DNA of 51,459 bases from Candidatus Accumulibacter sp. UBA704 (GCA_002304785.1 DBMG01000001.1:1636-53094); one strand, 5' to 3'; positions 7,872 to 15,642 are shown, counted from the first letter of the stretch. The notes: generated by a model from the sequence alone, not told the origin. Numbers and translations are program-made.

Positions 7872-8969
7872 TTACCTTTCCAGCAGATGCCGGATGCCAA
7901 CCCAGGCCTGTCCAAGCGACAGTCCGCTATCGCCGGGGGAGATGCGCCGCGCTGTCAGCACTTCGATGTCCCGCTCGTGCAGTAGCTCGGTCAGGGTCTG
8001 CACCAGCAGCCGGTTGAGGAAGCATCCACCGCCACACGCCAGCCGGCGAATGCGGGCTCGCTCAGCGGCCATACTCACCCACTCGGCAAGGCCGGCGGCA
8101 ATCGTGGCGTGAAACAACGCAGCACCGTAACTAGTGTCGATGTCGCCGGCAAGAACCGCGAGCAAGGGGCGAAAATCGAGTGTATCGCCGATATCGTAGC
8201 CGCCGGCCAGAGCCCCGACCTTGCCGTTACGCTCCGCCAGCACCTCCAGGGCCACGGCCGCCTCACCCTCGAACGACTGTACCGGACAGATTCCGAGCAA
8301 CCCGGCCGCCGCGTCGAACAGACGGCCGAGACTGGTGGTCGGCGGACAGTTGAAATCGCGCTCCAGCATTGCCGACACGGTCGATGCCGCCGGCTGGTCG
8401 AAAAAACGCGACACGACTTCCTGGCGGCACCCCAGGCTATCCAGCGCCGACGCCGCCATGCGCCACGCTTCCCTGGCCGCTCGGTCACCGCCGGGCAAAC
8501 GCAGCGGCAGCAGATGGCCAAGACGTTCAAATCCCGCGCCATCGACGCGCAGCAATTCCCCGCCCCACGCTTTCCCATCGGTTCCGAGACCGACGCCATC
8601 CATACCCAGTCCGAGCACCGGTTCGGCGACGCTGTGCTCGGCACATACTGCCGCGACGTGCGCATGGTGATGCTGCACTCCGAGAGCGGGAATGCCCATT
8701 TGCCCGCTGATCCGTAGTGCCAGCCGGGTGCTGAAGAAATCGGGGTGCAGATCGTGCACGACAACAGCGGGTCCGACGCGCAGATCGGAGAGGAGGTTCT
8801 CGACCATCATCTCCAATTTCTCGCAGCTGTCAGCATCAACCAAGTCGCCCACGGGATCGGTCACGAACGCCGTCGTGCCGCGCACCGCGCATACCGAACA
8901 CTTCAACCAGCCACCAAGCGCCAGGACATCCGCTGAGCCGATCGGCAGATCAAAGGTCGTGAGGCTCAT
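7872..8969 (-). CDS. hypF: Short HypF: Kae1-like carbamoyltransferase domain only
   Basis: Full-length HypF (about 750 residues) has an acylphosphatase domain, zinc fingers, a YrdC domain and a Kae1-like domain. This 365-residue protein corresponds only to the last one. It opens with the LALGGWLK motif of the domain, carries the metal-binding HHHAH at 100-104, and ends with the CGGGCFLN region and a normal C-terminus. The frame is intact and overlaps hypB by 20 bases, so it looks like a genuine short form rather than a decayed gene. Short HypF1 proteins of about this size are known from Ralstonia/Cupriavidus. It would transfer carbamoyl to HypE, and carbamoyl-adenylate formation would need a YrdC-type or full-length HypF partner encoded elsewhere. 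Confidence 0.9.
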   Translation of the reverse strand: MSLTTFDLPIGSADVLALGGWLKCSVCAVRGTTAFVTDPVGDLVDADSCEKLEMMVENLLSDLRVGPAVVVHDLHPDFFSTRLALRISGQMGIPALGVQHHHAHVAAVCAEHSVAEPVLGLGMDGVGLGTDGKAWGGELLRVDGAGFERLGHLLPLRLPGGDRAAREAWRMAASALDSLGCRQEVVSRFFDQPAASTVSAMLERDFNCPPTTSLGRLFDAAAGLLGICPVQSFEGEAAVALEVLAERNGKVGALAGGYDIGDTLDFRPLLAVLAGDIDTSYGAALFHATIAAGLAEWVSMAAERARIRRLACGGGCFLNRLLVQTLTELLHERDIEVLTARRISPGDSGLSLGQAWVGIRHLLER

Positions 8970-9885
8970 TCGCCGGAAACGTGTGTTGTGCCTGAAGTTG
9001 CGCCTCCAGCTCTGCCACCCGGCGCTTCAACACGGCAACAGAATCCGCCCTTCGCGCTTTCACTGCACAAAGCTCCCGTTCCAGCCAGTCCAGCCACTCC
9101 GCCACGCCGGCCCCGGTCACCGCGGAAAGCTGGATGACCTCGATACCCGGATTGACTCGCCGCGCATGCTCGATTACCCGTTGCACATCGAACTGCACAT
9201 GCGGCAACAGATCGCACTTGTTGATCAGCATGAGCCGCGCCGCGCGGAACATGTCGGGGTACTTGAGCGGCTTGTCGTCGCCTTCGGTCACCGAAAGGAC
9301 GACCACCTTGGCCGCTTCGCCGAGATCGAAGGCCGCGGGGCAGACTAGGTTGCCGACGTTCTCGATGAACAGCATCGAATCCGGCGTCGGCGCCTGCTCG
9401 GCAAGGGCCCGCTGCACCATCTGCGCATCGAGATGGCACCCCTTGCCCGTATTGACCTGCACAGCGCGGATTCCGGTCGCGCGGATGCGCTCCGCATCGA
9501 GGCTGGTTTGCTGATCGCCCTCGATCACGGCGACAGGCGTTTTTCCCTGCAAAGCTAGGAGTGTGCGCACCAGCAGCGAGGTCTTGCCCGAACCGGGGCT
9601 GGAGACCACGTTCAGCGCCAGCACCCCTTCCTGCTCGAAACGCTGGCGATTGGCGGAGGCAAAGCTGTCATTCTTGGCTAGGATGTCGCGCTCGATACGG
9701 ATTTCCCGCGGCACGGCCGGCGCAGCGTCGTGGCGATGCGATACGTCCGGACCGTGATGGTGATGCCGATGGGCATGGCGGTAAACCACGCCATCGGCGC
9801 CGACATGCTCATGTTCGTGTCCGACGTCGTCCTTGTGCCCGTCGAGATGGACGCCTTCGCTTTCACACCCACAGGTCATGCACAT
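8950..9885 (-). CDS. hypB: Nickel-inserting GTPase HypB
   Basis: HypB is a SIMIBI-class GTPase that delivers nickel to the hydrogenase large subunit with HypA. The 311-residue protein has the N-terminal CxxCGC nickel site (Cys2, Cys5, Cys7). A histidine-rich stretch between about 23 and 52 is likely to store nickel. The Walker A SSPGSGKT is at 95-102, with EGDQQT and NKCDL (G4) further on. A short coiled-coil-like extension at the C-terminus (about 280-305) is longer than in Escherichia coli HypB. It lies three bases after hypA. Confidence 0.95.
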   Translation of the reverse strand: MCMTCGCESEGVHLDGHKDDVGHEHEHVGADGVVYRHAHRHHHHGPDVSHRHDAAPAVPREIRIERDILAKNDSFASANRQRFEQEGVLALNVVSSPGSGKTSLLVRTLLALQGKTPVAVIEGDQQTSLDAERIRATGIRAVQVNTGKGCHLDAQMVQRALAEQAPTPDSMLFIENVGNLVCPAAFDLGEAAKVVVLSVTEGDDKPLKYPDMFRAARLMLINKCDLLPHVQFDVQRVIEHARRVNPGIEVIQLSAVTGAGVAEWLDWLERELCAVKARRADSVAVLKRRVAELEAQLQAQHTFPANEPHDL

Positions 9886-9888
9886 GGC

Positions 9889-10230
9889 TCACTCCACTTC
9901 CAGCGTCTTCAGTCTCAGTTCCCTACCGTTCCTGGACTGAACGCCAAAACGGCCACATTGCGGGCAGGCCGCAACGAAATCGTCCATCGGAACAACGGCG
10001 GCACAATGGACGCACCAGCCGCGCCCTGGAATCTCCTCGATTTCCAGAACAGCACCATCGGCGACGGTTTCGCGAACAACCGCGTCGAAGCAGAAGCGCA
10101 TGGCCGCCGGGTCGACGGCGGCCAGCTGCCCGATTTCGAGGACAATTCTCCTGACGCGACGGAATCCGTTGGCCTGAGCCGCTTCGTCGACCATCTGGAG
10201 AACGCTCTCCGCCAGCGCCAGTTCATGCAT
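9889..10230 (-). CDS. hypA: Nickel metallochaperone HypA
   Basis: The 113-residue protein begins MHEL, in which His2 and Glu3 form the nickel site. It has a zinc ribbon made by CVHC (Cys73, Cys76) and CPQC (Cys89, Cys92). It partners HypB in nickel insertion. It is the first gene of the hypABFCDE cluster. The gap to the preceding dodecin gene is only 43 bases, so the cluster may be transcribed from further upstream. Confidence 0.95.
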   Translation of the reverse strand: MHELALAESVLQMVDEAAQANGFRRVRRIVLEIGQLAAVDPAAMRFCFDAVVRETVADGAVLEIEEIPGRGWCVHCAAVVPMDDFVAACPQCGRFGVQSRNGRELRLKTLEVE

Positions 10231-10273
10231 GGTTTGTCACGAACCGATCAACCCAGTTGGCGCCATGCCCGCA

Positions 10274-10486
10274 TCACTCGTCCTCGATGCGGAACCCGAT
10301 CTTCAGGGTCACCTGAAAATGTGCCACCTTGCCATCGACAACGTGCCCGGTCGTCTTGGACACTTCAAACCAGGAAATATGCCTGATCGATTTCGCGCTG
10401 GTTTCAATGGCGTTCCGAATGGCGTCGTCGAGTCCAAGCTTCGAGGATCCGACAATCTCAACGATCTTGTAAACGTGGTCTGACAT
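10274..10486 (-). CDS. Dodecin family flavin-binding protein
   Basis: This 70-residue protein has the dodecin pattern: VYKIVEIVGSS at the start, a single helix, then WFEV and a beta hairpin (GHVVDGKVAHFQVTLKIGF). Dodecins form hollow dodecamers that store or buffer flavins. The ATG at 10486 is chosen because AAGGAG lies six to seven bases before it; a TTG one codon upstream is less likely. Its position just upstream of hypA and the flavin-dependent hydrogenase operon is suggestive but may be coincidental. Confidence 0.88.
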   Translation of the reverse strand: MSDHVYKIVEIVGSSKLGLDDAIRNAIETSAKSIRHISWFEVSKTTGHVVDGKVAHFQVTLKIGFRIEDE

Positions 10487-10573
10487 CAAAAGCTCCTTGT
10501 TTTTCCAACAAAAGCAACAACCGGCCCGCAGGCGATTCCGGCGGGAGCCGCCTGAACGGAATTTCCCGACAAA

Positions 10574-10708
10574 TCAGACTTTGCTGGGGGGAATGATGGG
10601 AACGTTATCCGTGGGGTGCTTCTTGGCCTGCTTGGCCGCTTTTTTCTCCTTCGCCGTCTTTGCCGGTTTCTTCTTCGCTTCCTTGACGCTTTCCTGTGAT
10701 TTACCCAT
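10574..10708 (-). CDS. Small lysine-rich basic protein
   Basis: A 44-codon frame begins at the ATG at 10708 behind ACAAGGAG. It encodes a very basic N-terminal two thirds (repeated KK/AK residues such as EAKKKPAKTAKEKKAAK) and a proline-rich tail ending PPSKV. The Lys-Ala content resembles small nucleic-acid-binding or ribosome-associated proteins, but no function can be assigned. An overlapping 77-codon frame on the same strand is arginine-rich in the way of an out-of-frame translation and has no ribosome binding site. Confidence 0.6.
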   Translation of the reverse strand: MGKSQESVKEAKKKPAKTAKEKKAAKQAKKHPTDNVPIIPPSKV

Positions 10709-10874
10709 GATCTGATCACTCCTTGTTAGGACTGGAAGAAAACTGCCTGTTCAGTATAGGCCGACACAGGGCAGAACAGCTCGTTTTCGTGCTTGAAAAC
10801 TCGCCGATGCCACCCCTTCCAGACACATTCGGCCAAAAGCGTGCCTGATTTTCCAGGCCGTCCAGACAAATGCG

Positions 10875-10903
10875 TTGGCAGTCCCGGCGTTACCGGCTAT
10901 AGT
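10875..10903 (+). promoter_or_regulatory. Sigma-70 promoter for acyltransferase gene
   Basis: TTGGCA and TATAGT are separated by exactly 17 bases. They lie about 85 bases before the ATG at 10988 and about 40 before an in-frame GTG at 10946. Both hexamers match the consensus in at least four positions. Confidence 0.6.
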
Positions 10904-10987
10904 AGTTCAGGTCACACTGCCATACGAACGTGCGCCGGTTGAGTCGTGGCTTTCTACTTGTCAATCAACCTTCTCGGTCAATTGATC

Positions 10988-11746
10988 ATGTCGTTCCTCG
11001 AACGTTTGAATCTGGGTTATGGCTTTCGGCAGTACTTCCGCATTGATGCGGCTTTGGACGACGAGCGACGCGACAACGTCTTTCGCATCCGCCGTGAAGT
11101 GCATTGCGAGGAACTGAAGCACGAACCCGAACGACGGGATCGCTGCCAGATCGACGAATATGACACGCACAGCATGCACTGCCTGCTGAGACAGGCAAAC
11201 CATCCGCACAAACTGGTCGGCTGCACGCGGCTGGTGCTACCGAATCCGGCCGACCCGGCAGCGCCATTGCCGTTCGAACGGACCTGTGCGGCAACACTCG
11301 ATCGAACCATCATCGATACGTCCAGGCTGCCACGTGAGCGCATGGCCGAGATTTCCCGCCTTGCCGTGCGCGGGATATATCGCCGCCGCAAAGGCGAACA
11401 CCGCAGCACGCTGACCATCCGCGACGAAGACTTCGGCACGAAGACACAACCCCGATTCCCCTACATCCCCGTCGGCCTGTACATGGGCGCCATTTCGCTC
11501 GCCGCCCACAAGAATATCGACATGCTGTTCATGCTGACGGAACCCCTGCTGGCTGATCATTTTGCCCGCCTGGGGGTCAATATTCGGCGGATCGGCAGTC
11601 CGATCTCAAACGGCAGCACTAGAGTGCCGTCGGTGATTGATGTACAGAGCGTAATCCGCAGCATGCGATTCATGATGAAACCGCTGTGGCGCACCGTGGA
11701 CCGTGAAATCGAGTCGAGCATCCCGCCACTATCGCCACAGCATTGA
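10988..11746 (+). CDS. PEP-CTERM/exosortase system-associated acyltransferase (autoinducer-synthase-like GNAT)
   Basis: This 252-residue protein resembles the GNAT-fold acyltransferases found with exosortase/PEP-CTERM systems and related to acyl-homoserine-lactone synthases. Visible features are the N-terminal FRIRREVHCEEL block, the GCTRLVLPNP strand (the equivalent of the GxxRL motif), and ISRLAVRGIYRRR before the acyl-CoA-binding segment. The reaction is unknown; a long-chain acyl transfer to an amine is likely from the family. No exosortase or PEP-CTERM substrate is in this window. The start is uncertain: a GTG at 10946 would add 14 residues, and neither site has a clear ribosome binding site. 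Confidence 0.8.
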   Translation: MSFLERLNLGYGFRQYFRIDAALDDERRDNVFRIRREVHCEELKHEPERRDRCQIDEYDTHSMHCLLRQANHPHKLVGCTRLVLPNPADPAAPLPFERTCAATLDRTIIDTSRLPRERMAEISRLAVRGIYRRRKGEHRSTLTIRDEDFGTKTQPRFPYIPVGLYMGAISLAAHKNIDMLFMLTEPLLADHFARLGVNIRRIGSPISNGSTRVPSVIDVQSVIRSMRFMMKPLWRTVDREIESSIPPLSPQH

Positions 11747-11784
11747 TCATCGCGCGTGGCTCGTTCGCTCCGGGGAAACCGCTG

Positions 11785-11991
11785 CTAATCGTCTTTCGCT
11801 GCAATGTCCACGTAAGTATTGAGATCGTCATCGTCAGATGCCGTGTCCCACTCAGGATCGTAGAGCTTGTCTTCATCGTTCCCGACGACAGGGAAAACTT
11901 TTTCCTTCTGAGCAATCCTCGACGCGCGGGAAATGTTGGCGGAAGTCCTGCGGCCAGATTTGGCGCGATTGACAGCATGGTTCGCCGGCAT
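11785..11991 (-). CDS. Small hypothetical protein with basic N-terminus and acidic C-terminus
   Basis: A 68-residue frame begins at the ATG at 11991 behind a very strong AGGAGAGG site six bases upstream, which is the main reason to believe it. The first half is basic (AKSGRRTSANISRASR), the second acidic with a DDDD run. There are no membrane segments, cysteines or recognisable domain. A longer in-frame extension upstream to 12186 crosses a hairpin and lacks coding character, so the short start is used. Function unknown. Confidence 0.6.
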   Translation of the reverse strand: MPANHAVNRAKSGRRTSANISRASRIAQKEKVFPVVGNDEDKLYDPEWDTASDDDDLNTYVDIAAKDD

Positions 11992-12288
11992 GGTCCTCTC
12001 CTCTAAAATCGTTGGAGACAAACCCACCATAGCACGCTGGACGCCTTTCAAAAAGGGCGCTACCCACGAGAATTCACCTTGATGTACAGCGACCTGGCGC
12101 AACAAAAACCCCGGCGATGTGACCAAGGCCGGGGCAATCACTACCAACTGGAGGAGATAGCATGAAAAATCTTGCCACGGTTTCAAGCTAGCCCCTTGAC
12201 GCGGCTTTTACAACCTTTTTCCAACTCAGAAGGAGCGCAACGTTGCAACTCGATCCGATTTCGAGTGCAGCAGCGAATACAAATAAAA
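11992..12288. other. Gap between small protein gene and tRNA operon
   Basis: No gene of normal size is visible. The gap holds the ribosome binding site of the 68-residue protein, a minus-strand terminator-like hairpin at 12104-12134, and a nine-codon plus-strand mini-frame at 12162-12191 (ATG to TAG) preceded by a strong GGAGGAG. The mini-frame could be a leader peptide or a remnant start of a lost gene. Confidence 0.4.
12104..12134 (-). terminator. Rho-independent-type hairpin, minus strand
   Basis: CCCCGGC pairs with GCCGGGG around a twelve-base loop and is followed, reading on the minus strand, by TTTTTG. It lies about 150 bases beyond the tRNA terminator, so it either backs that up or ends a short separate transcript. 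Confidence 0.5.
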
Positions 12289-12323
12289 AAGCGGGTTGAG
12301 AGGACATCCTCTACAACCCGCTT
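12281..12323 (-). terminator. Terminator of tRNA operon
   Basis: On the minus strand AGCGGGTTG pairs with CAACCCGCT, enclosing a second stem AGAGGA/TCCTCT, followed by TTTTTTATTT. It lies just after the His tRNA. Confidence 0.85.
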
Positions 12324-12329
12324 GTTTGC

Positions 12330-12406
12330 TGGGGCGATGTACCGGGCTTGAACCGGTGACCCTTGGAATCACAATCCAATGCTCTACCAACTGAGCTAAC
12401 ACCGCC
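12330..12406 (-). tRNA. tRNA-His (GTG)
   Basis: A full cloverleaf is visible with anticodon GTG and an encoded 3' CCA at 12330-12332. The seven-base acceptor stem pairs GCGGTGT with ACATCGC (one G-U). An extra 5' G at 12406 can pair with C73, the identity feature of tRNA-His. It is the third tRNA of a minus-strand operon. Confidence 0.96.
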
Positions 12407-12413
12407 GTTGTTC

Positions 12414-12490
12414 TGGCGCGCCCGGCGAGACTCGAACTCACAACCCCCGGCTTAGAAGGCCGGTGCTCTATCCGGTTGAGCTACGGGCGC
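12414..12490 (-). tRNA. tRNA-Arg (TCT)
   Basis: A 77-base cloverleaf with encoded CCA (12414-12416), anticodon stem CCGGC/GCCGG and a TCT anticodon in the loop. It resembles Escherichia coli argU in sequence. Middle gene of the tRNA operon. Confidence 0.96.
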
Positions 12491-12546
12491 GAGGCGCGAG
12501 ACTTCGGGAAGTTGCATCCCGCCGATAACGCTTTGCTGCTGAATAC

Positions 12547-12623
12547 TGGTCGGGGCGGTGGGATTCGAACTCACGACCCTCTGCTCCCAAAGCAGATGCG
12601 CTACCAGGCTGCGCTACGCCCCG
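12547..12623 (-). tRNA. tRNA-Pro (TGG)
   Basis: A 77-base cloverleaf with encoded CCA (12547-12549), anticodon loop TTTGGGA with anticodon TGG, and a 5' C1 as is usual for proline tRNAs. It is the promoter-proximal gene of the operon. Confidence 0.96.
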
Positions 12624-12634
12624 AGGAAGGGCGC

Positions 12635-12663
12635 ATTCTACAGACAGCTCCGACCGAGGTCAA
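12635..12663 (-). promoter_or_regulatory. Promoter of tRNA operon with GC-rich discriminator
   Basis: On the minus strand TTGACC and TAGAAT are separated by 17 bases and followed by the discriminator GCGCCC. It lies only about 12 bases before the Pro tRNA. A GC-rich discriminator is typical of stable-RNA promoters repressed by ppGpp and DksA. Confidence 0.72.
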
Positions 12664-12732
12664 TCGCGGAACGCGATAAAGTGCTGAAACCTAGCAACCC
12701 TGTTTCATTCCGGAGAATTCCACTCGGATCGC

Positions 12733-12761
12733 TTGCAGTGTACGGCTATTTCTGATATTTA
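12733..12761 (+). promoter_or_regulatory. Probable dksA promoter
   Basis: TTGCAG and TATTTA are separated by 17 bases and end about 25 bases before the first dksA ATG, which would leave a very short leader. Confidence 0.45.
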
Positions 12762-12786
12762 ATCGCCTCTTTGCAAAAACGTATGG

Positions 12787-13224
12787 ATGGTCTCGAACAT
12801 GCCTGAAGAACTGCTGCACAAACAATTTGCCCCGTATGTTCCCAAGAAGGGCGAGGAATACATGAGCGACAGGCAACTGGCGCATTTCCGCACCATTCTC
12901 GAGACTCTCAAGGCCGAGTTGATGCAGGATATCGAGCGAACGGTACATACCATGCAGGATGAAGCGACCGTATTCGCCGATCCCAACGACCGTGCCAGCC
13001 AAGAAACGGACATCGCCATCGAACTGCGCAATCGCGACCGCGAACGCAAGCTGATCAAGAAGATCGAGGAGACCATTGCCCAGATCGACAGCGGCGACTA
13101 TGGCTATTGCAGCGGCTGCGGCGTGGAAATCGGCATCAAGCGGCTTGAGGCCCGTCCCACGGCGTCGTTGTGCATCGACTGCAAGACACTCGAAGAAGTG
13201 CGGGAAAAGCAGGTCGCCAAGTAG
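12787..13224 (+). CDS. dksA: RNA polymerase-binding transcription factor DksA
   Basis: DksA enters the RNA polymerase secondary channel and, with ppGpp, represses stable-RNA promoters and activates amino acid biosynthesis. This 145-residue protein has the coiled coil, the conserved acidic tip (FADPNDRASQE, near 63-73) and a four-cysteine zinc finger (Cys108, Cys111, Cys129, Cys132), so it is a zinc-type DksA with all key residues. The start is uncertain between Met1 and Met5 because neither has a clear ribosome binding site. It is divergent from the tRNA operon and convergent with pnp. Confidence 0.95.
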   Translation: MVSNMPEELLHKQFAPYVPKKGEEYMSDRQLAHFRTILETLKAELMQDIERTVHTMQDEATVFADPNDRASQETDIAIELRNRDRERKLIKKIEETIAQIDSGDYGYCSGCGVEIGIKRLEARPTASLCIDCKTLEEVREKQVAK

Positions 13225-13283
13225 TCTTCGGCCTCCCCGACGGATCAATCGCCCGCCGTTTCAACCAAACCAAACAATCCAAC

Positions 13284-13311
13284 AAAAAAGGACGCCGAAG
13301 CGTCCTTTTTT
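13284..13311. terminator. Bidirectional terminator between dksA and pnp
   Basis: GGACGC pairs with GCGTCC around a CGAA loop, with six A on the left and six T on the right. It can therefore end dksA (plus) and pnp (minus). Confidence 0.9.
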
Positions 13312-13327
13312 GCTGATGCGGCGGGGA

Positions 13328-15466
13328 TTACGCCTGGGGTTGACCTTCCACCGGGGCAGCCGCTTGAGCCGCCGCGGCTTCTTCGGCAGCAACCGCCTTC
13401 ATCGACAGGCGGACACGCCCCTTCTCATCGGCCTCAAGCACCTTGACGCGTACCTTCTGCCCTTCCTTCAGGTAGTCGGCAACGGCGTTGACCCGCTCGT
13501 TGGCGATCTGCGAGATGTGCAGCAGGCCGTCGCGTCCCGGCAGGATGCTGACAATGGCACCGAAGTCGAGCAGCTTCAAAACCGTGCCGTCGTAGATCTT
13601 GCCGACCTCGACGTCGGCGGCGATGGCTTCGATGCGCGCCTTCGCCGCATCGGCCGCCGCCCCGTTGACCGAGGCGATGGTGATGGTGCCGTCTTCCTGG
13701 ATGTCGATCGTCGTGCCGGTCTCTTCGGTGATGGCACGGATCACGGCGCCGCCCTTGCCGATCACGTCGCGGATCTTCTCCGGATTGATCTTCATGGTGT
13801 ATAGGCGAGGCGCATAGGTCGACACTTCCTGACGCGGCGCGGCAACGGCGGTCTGCATCTGGCCGAGGATGTGCAGGCGAGCCTCTTTGGCCTGAGCCAG
13901 CGCGACCTGCATGATTTCCTTGGTAATGCCCTGGATCTTGATGTCCATCTGCAGCGCGGTCACGCCGGTATCGGTACCGGCCACCTTGAAATCCATGTCG
14001 CCAAGATGATCTTCGTCGCCCAGGATGTCGGTCAGCACGGCAAAGCGGTTACCGTCCTTGATCAGACCCATGGCGATTCCGGCCACGTGCGCCTTGAGCG
14101 GCACGCCCGCGTCCATCAGGGCCAGGGTGGAGCCGCACACGGAAGCCATCGAGCTCGAACCATTCGACTCGGTGATCTCGGAGACAACGCGCATGGTGTA
14201 GGAGAAATCCTCATGCTTCGGCAGGGCGGCGATCATCGCACGCTTGGCCAGGCGGCCATGACCGATCTCGCGGCGCTTCGGCGTACCTACGCGGCCACAC
14301 TCGCCGGTGGCGTAAGGCGGGAAGTTGTAATGCAGCATGAAGCGCTCGCGGTATTCGCCAGCCAGCGAATCGATGATCTGCTCATCACGTCCGGTTCCCA
14401 GCGTGGCAACGACCAGCGCCTGGGTTTCACCACGGGTGAACAGGGCCGAACCATGCGTGCGCGGCAGAACGCCTGTGCGTATGGCGATCGGGCGCACCGT
14501 ACGGGTATCACGCCCGTCGATGCGCGGCTCGCCGGCCAGGATGCGGCCACGCACGATGCGCGACTCGATTTCAAAGAACAGGTTGCCGATCGTTGCGGCA
14601 TCAGGAGCATTCTCACCCGCCGTCAGCACTTCGACCGCCTTGGCGGAAATCTCATTGACGCGTTGCGTGCGCTTCTGCTTGCTGGTGATGCGGTAGGCTT
14701 CCTGAAGATCGGCTTCGACCAGAGCATTCAGCTTGGCCACGAGTTCTTCGTTCTTGGCGGCAGGAGCCCAATCCCATTCAGGCTTGCCGGCTTCGTCAAC
14801 GAACTCATTGATGGCATTGATTACGGTTTGCATCTGCTCATGACCATAGACCACCGCGCCGAGCATGACGTCTTCCGGCAGCACGTCGGCTTCCGATTCG
14901 ACCATCAGCACTGCCGCCTGCGTTCCGGCGACGACCAGGTCGAGCTGTGAGGTTTCGAGTTGGGTCTTGGTCGGATTGAGGACATACTGGCCGTTGAGGT
15001 AACCCACGCGTGCAGCGCCAATCGGACCATCGAACGGAATGCCGGAAACTGCCATGGCTGCCGATGCACCAATCATCGCCGGGATATCCGGATCGATTTC
15101 CGGGTTGAGCGAGACCACCATCGCCACGACCTGAACTTCATTGAAGAAGCCTTCCGGGAAAAGTGGGCGCAGCGGACGGTCGATCAGGCGGGAGGTCAGC
15201 GTTTCCTTCTCGGAAGGACGCCCTTCGCGCTTGAAGAAGCCGCCGGGAATCTTTCCGGCCGCATAGGTCTTCTCGATGTAATCGACAGTCAGCGGGAAGA
15301 AATCCTGGCCCGGCTTGACCGTCTTGGCACCGACCACACTCACCAGCACAACGGTATCATCCATCGTCACCAGCACGGCTGCATCGGCCTGGCGAGCCAC
15401 CTCACCGGTTTCGAGGGTGACTTGATGGGCACCGTAGGCGAAAGTCTTTTTGGCGATCTTAAACAT
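13328..15466 (-). CDS. pnp: Polyribonucleotide nucleotidyltransferase (PNPase)
   Basis: PNPase degrades RNA 3' to 5' by phosphorolysis and is part of the degradosome. The 712-residue protein has two RNase PH-like domains, a KH domain (MKINPEKIRDVIGKGGAVIR) and an S1 domain (GRDGLLHISQIANERV), then an alanine-rich tail. The ATG at 15466 is chosen because GAGAGG precedes it and MFKIAKKTFAYG is the family N-terminus; a start five codons upstream is less likely. It lies downstream of rpsO with a hairpin between them, as in Escherichia coli, where PNPase autoregulates through that leader. Confidence 0.97.
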   Translation of the reverse strand: MFKIAKKTFAYGAHQVTLETGEVARQADAAVLVTMDDTVVLVSVVGAKTVKPGQDFFPLTVDYIEKTYAAGKIPGGFFKREGRPSEKETLTSRLIDRPLRPLFPEGFFNEVQVVAMVVSLNPEIDPDIPAMIGASAAMAVSGIPFDGPIGAARVGYLNGQYVLNPTKTQLETSQLDLVVAGTQAAVLMVESEADVLPEDVMLGAVVYGHEQMQTVINAINEFVDEAGKPEWDWAPAAKNEELVAKLNALVEADLQEAYRITSKQKRTQRVNEISAKAVEVLTAGENAPDAATIGNLFFEIESRIVRGRILAGEPRIDGRDTRTVRPIAIRTGVLPRTHGSALFTRGETQALVVATLGTGRDEQIIDSLAGEYRERFMLHYNFPPYATGECGRVGTPKRREIGHGRLAKRAMIAALPKHEDFSYTMRVVSEITESNGSSSMASVCGSTLALMDAGVPLKAHVAGIAMGLIKDGNRFAVLTDILGDEDHLGDMDFKVAGTDTGVTALQMDIKIQGITKEIMQVALAQAKEARLHILGQMQTAVAAPRQEVSTYAPRLYTMKINPEKIRDVIGKGGAVIRAITEETGTTIDIQEDGTITIASVNGAAADAAKARIEAIAADVEVGKIYDGTVLKLLDFGAIVSILPGRDGLLHISQIANERVNAVADYLKEGQKVRVKVLEADEKGRVRLSMKAVAAEEAAAAQAAAPVEGQPQA

Positions 15467-15548
15467 TAAATTACCTCTCAATTAGTCCATTACGCGAGCC
15501 CACGACACCGGCACGCAATTCATCAATACGCCGTTATGGCGAAACTAC

Positions 15549-15588
15549 AAAAAAGTACAGCGGACAACCCCGAAAGGGTTGTCCGCTG
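15549..15588 (-). terminator. rpsO terminator / rpsO-pnp intergenic hairpin
   Basis: A 13-bp perfect stem (CAGCGGACAACCC with GGGTTGTCCGCTG, five-base loop) is followed on the minus strand by TACTTTTTT. It probably ends most rpsO transcripts and lets some read into pnp. Confidence 0.85.
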
Positions 15589-15642
15589 CAACTTATTGAA
15601 AACTGGAAGAATCCCAACCGCACAGCGGTTCGGCAGGCAAGT

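Noticed and set aside
7872..8969. HypF-like gene as a pseudogene
   Set aside because: The frame is intact, starts at a domain boundary, overlaps hypB and is followed by hypC at normal spacing; a functional short form is known elsewhere.
13871..14950. 359-codon plus-strand frame opposite pnp
   Set aside because: Antisense shadow; pnp on the other strand is unmistakable.
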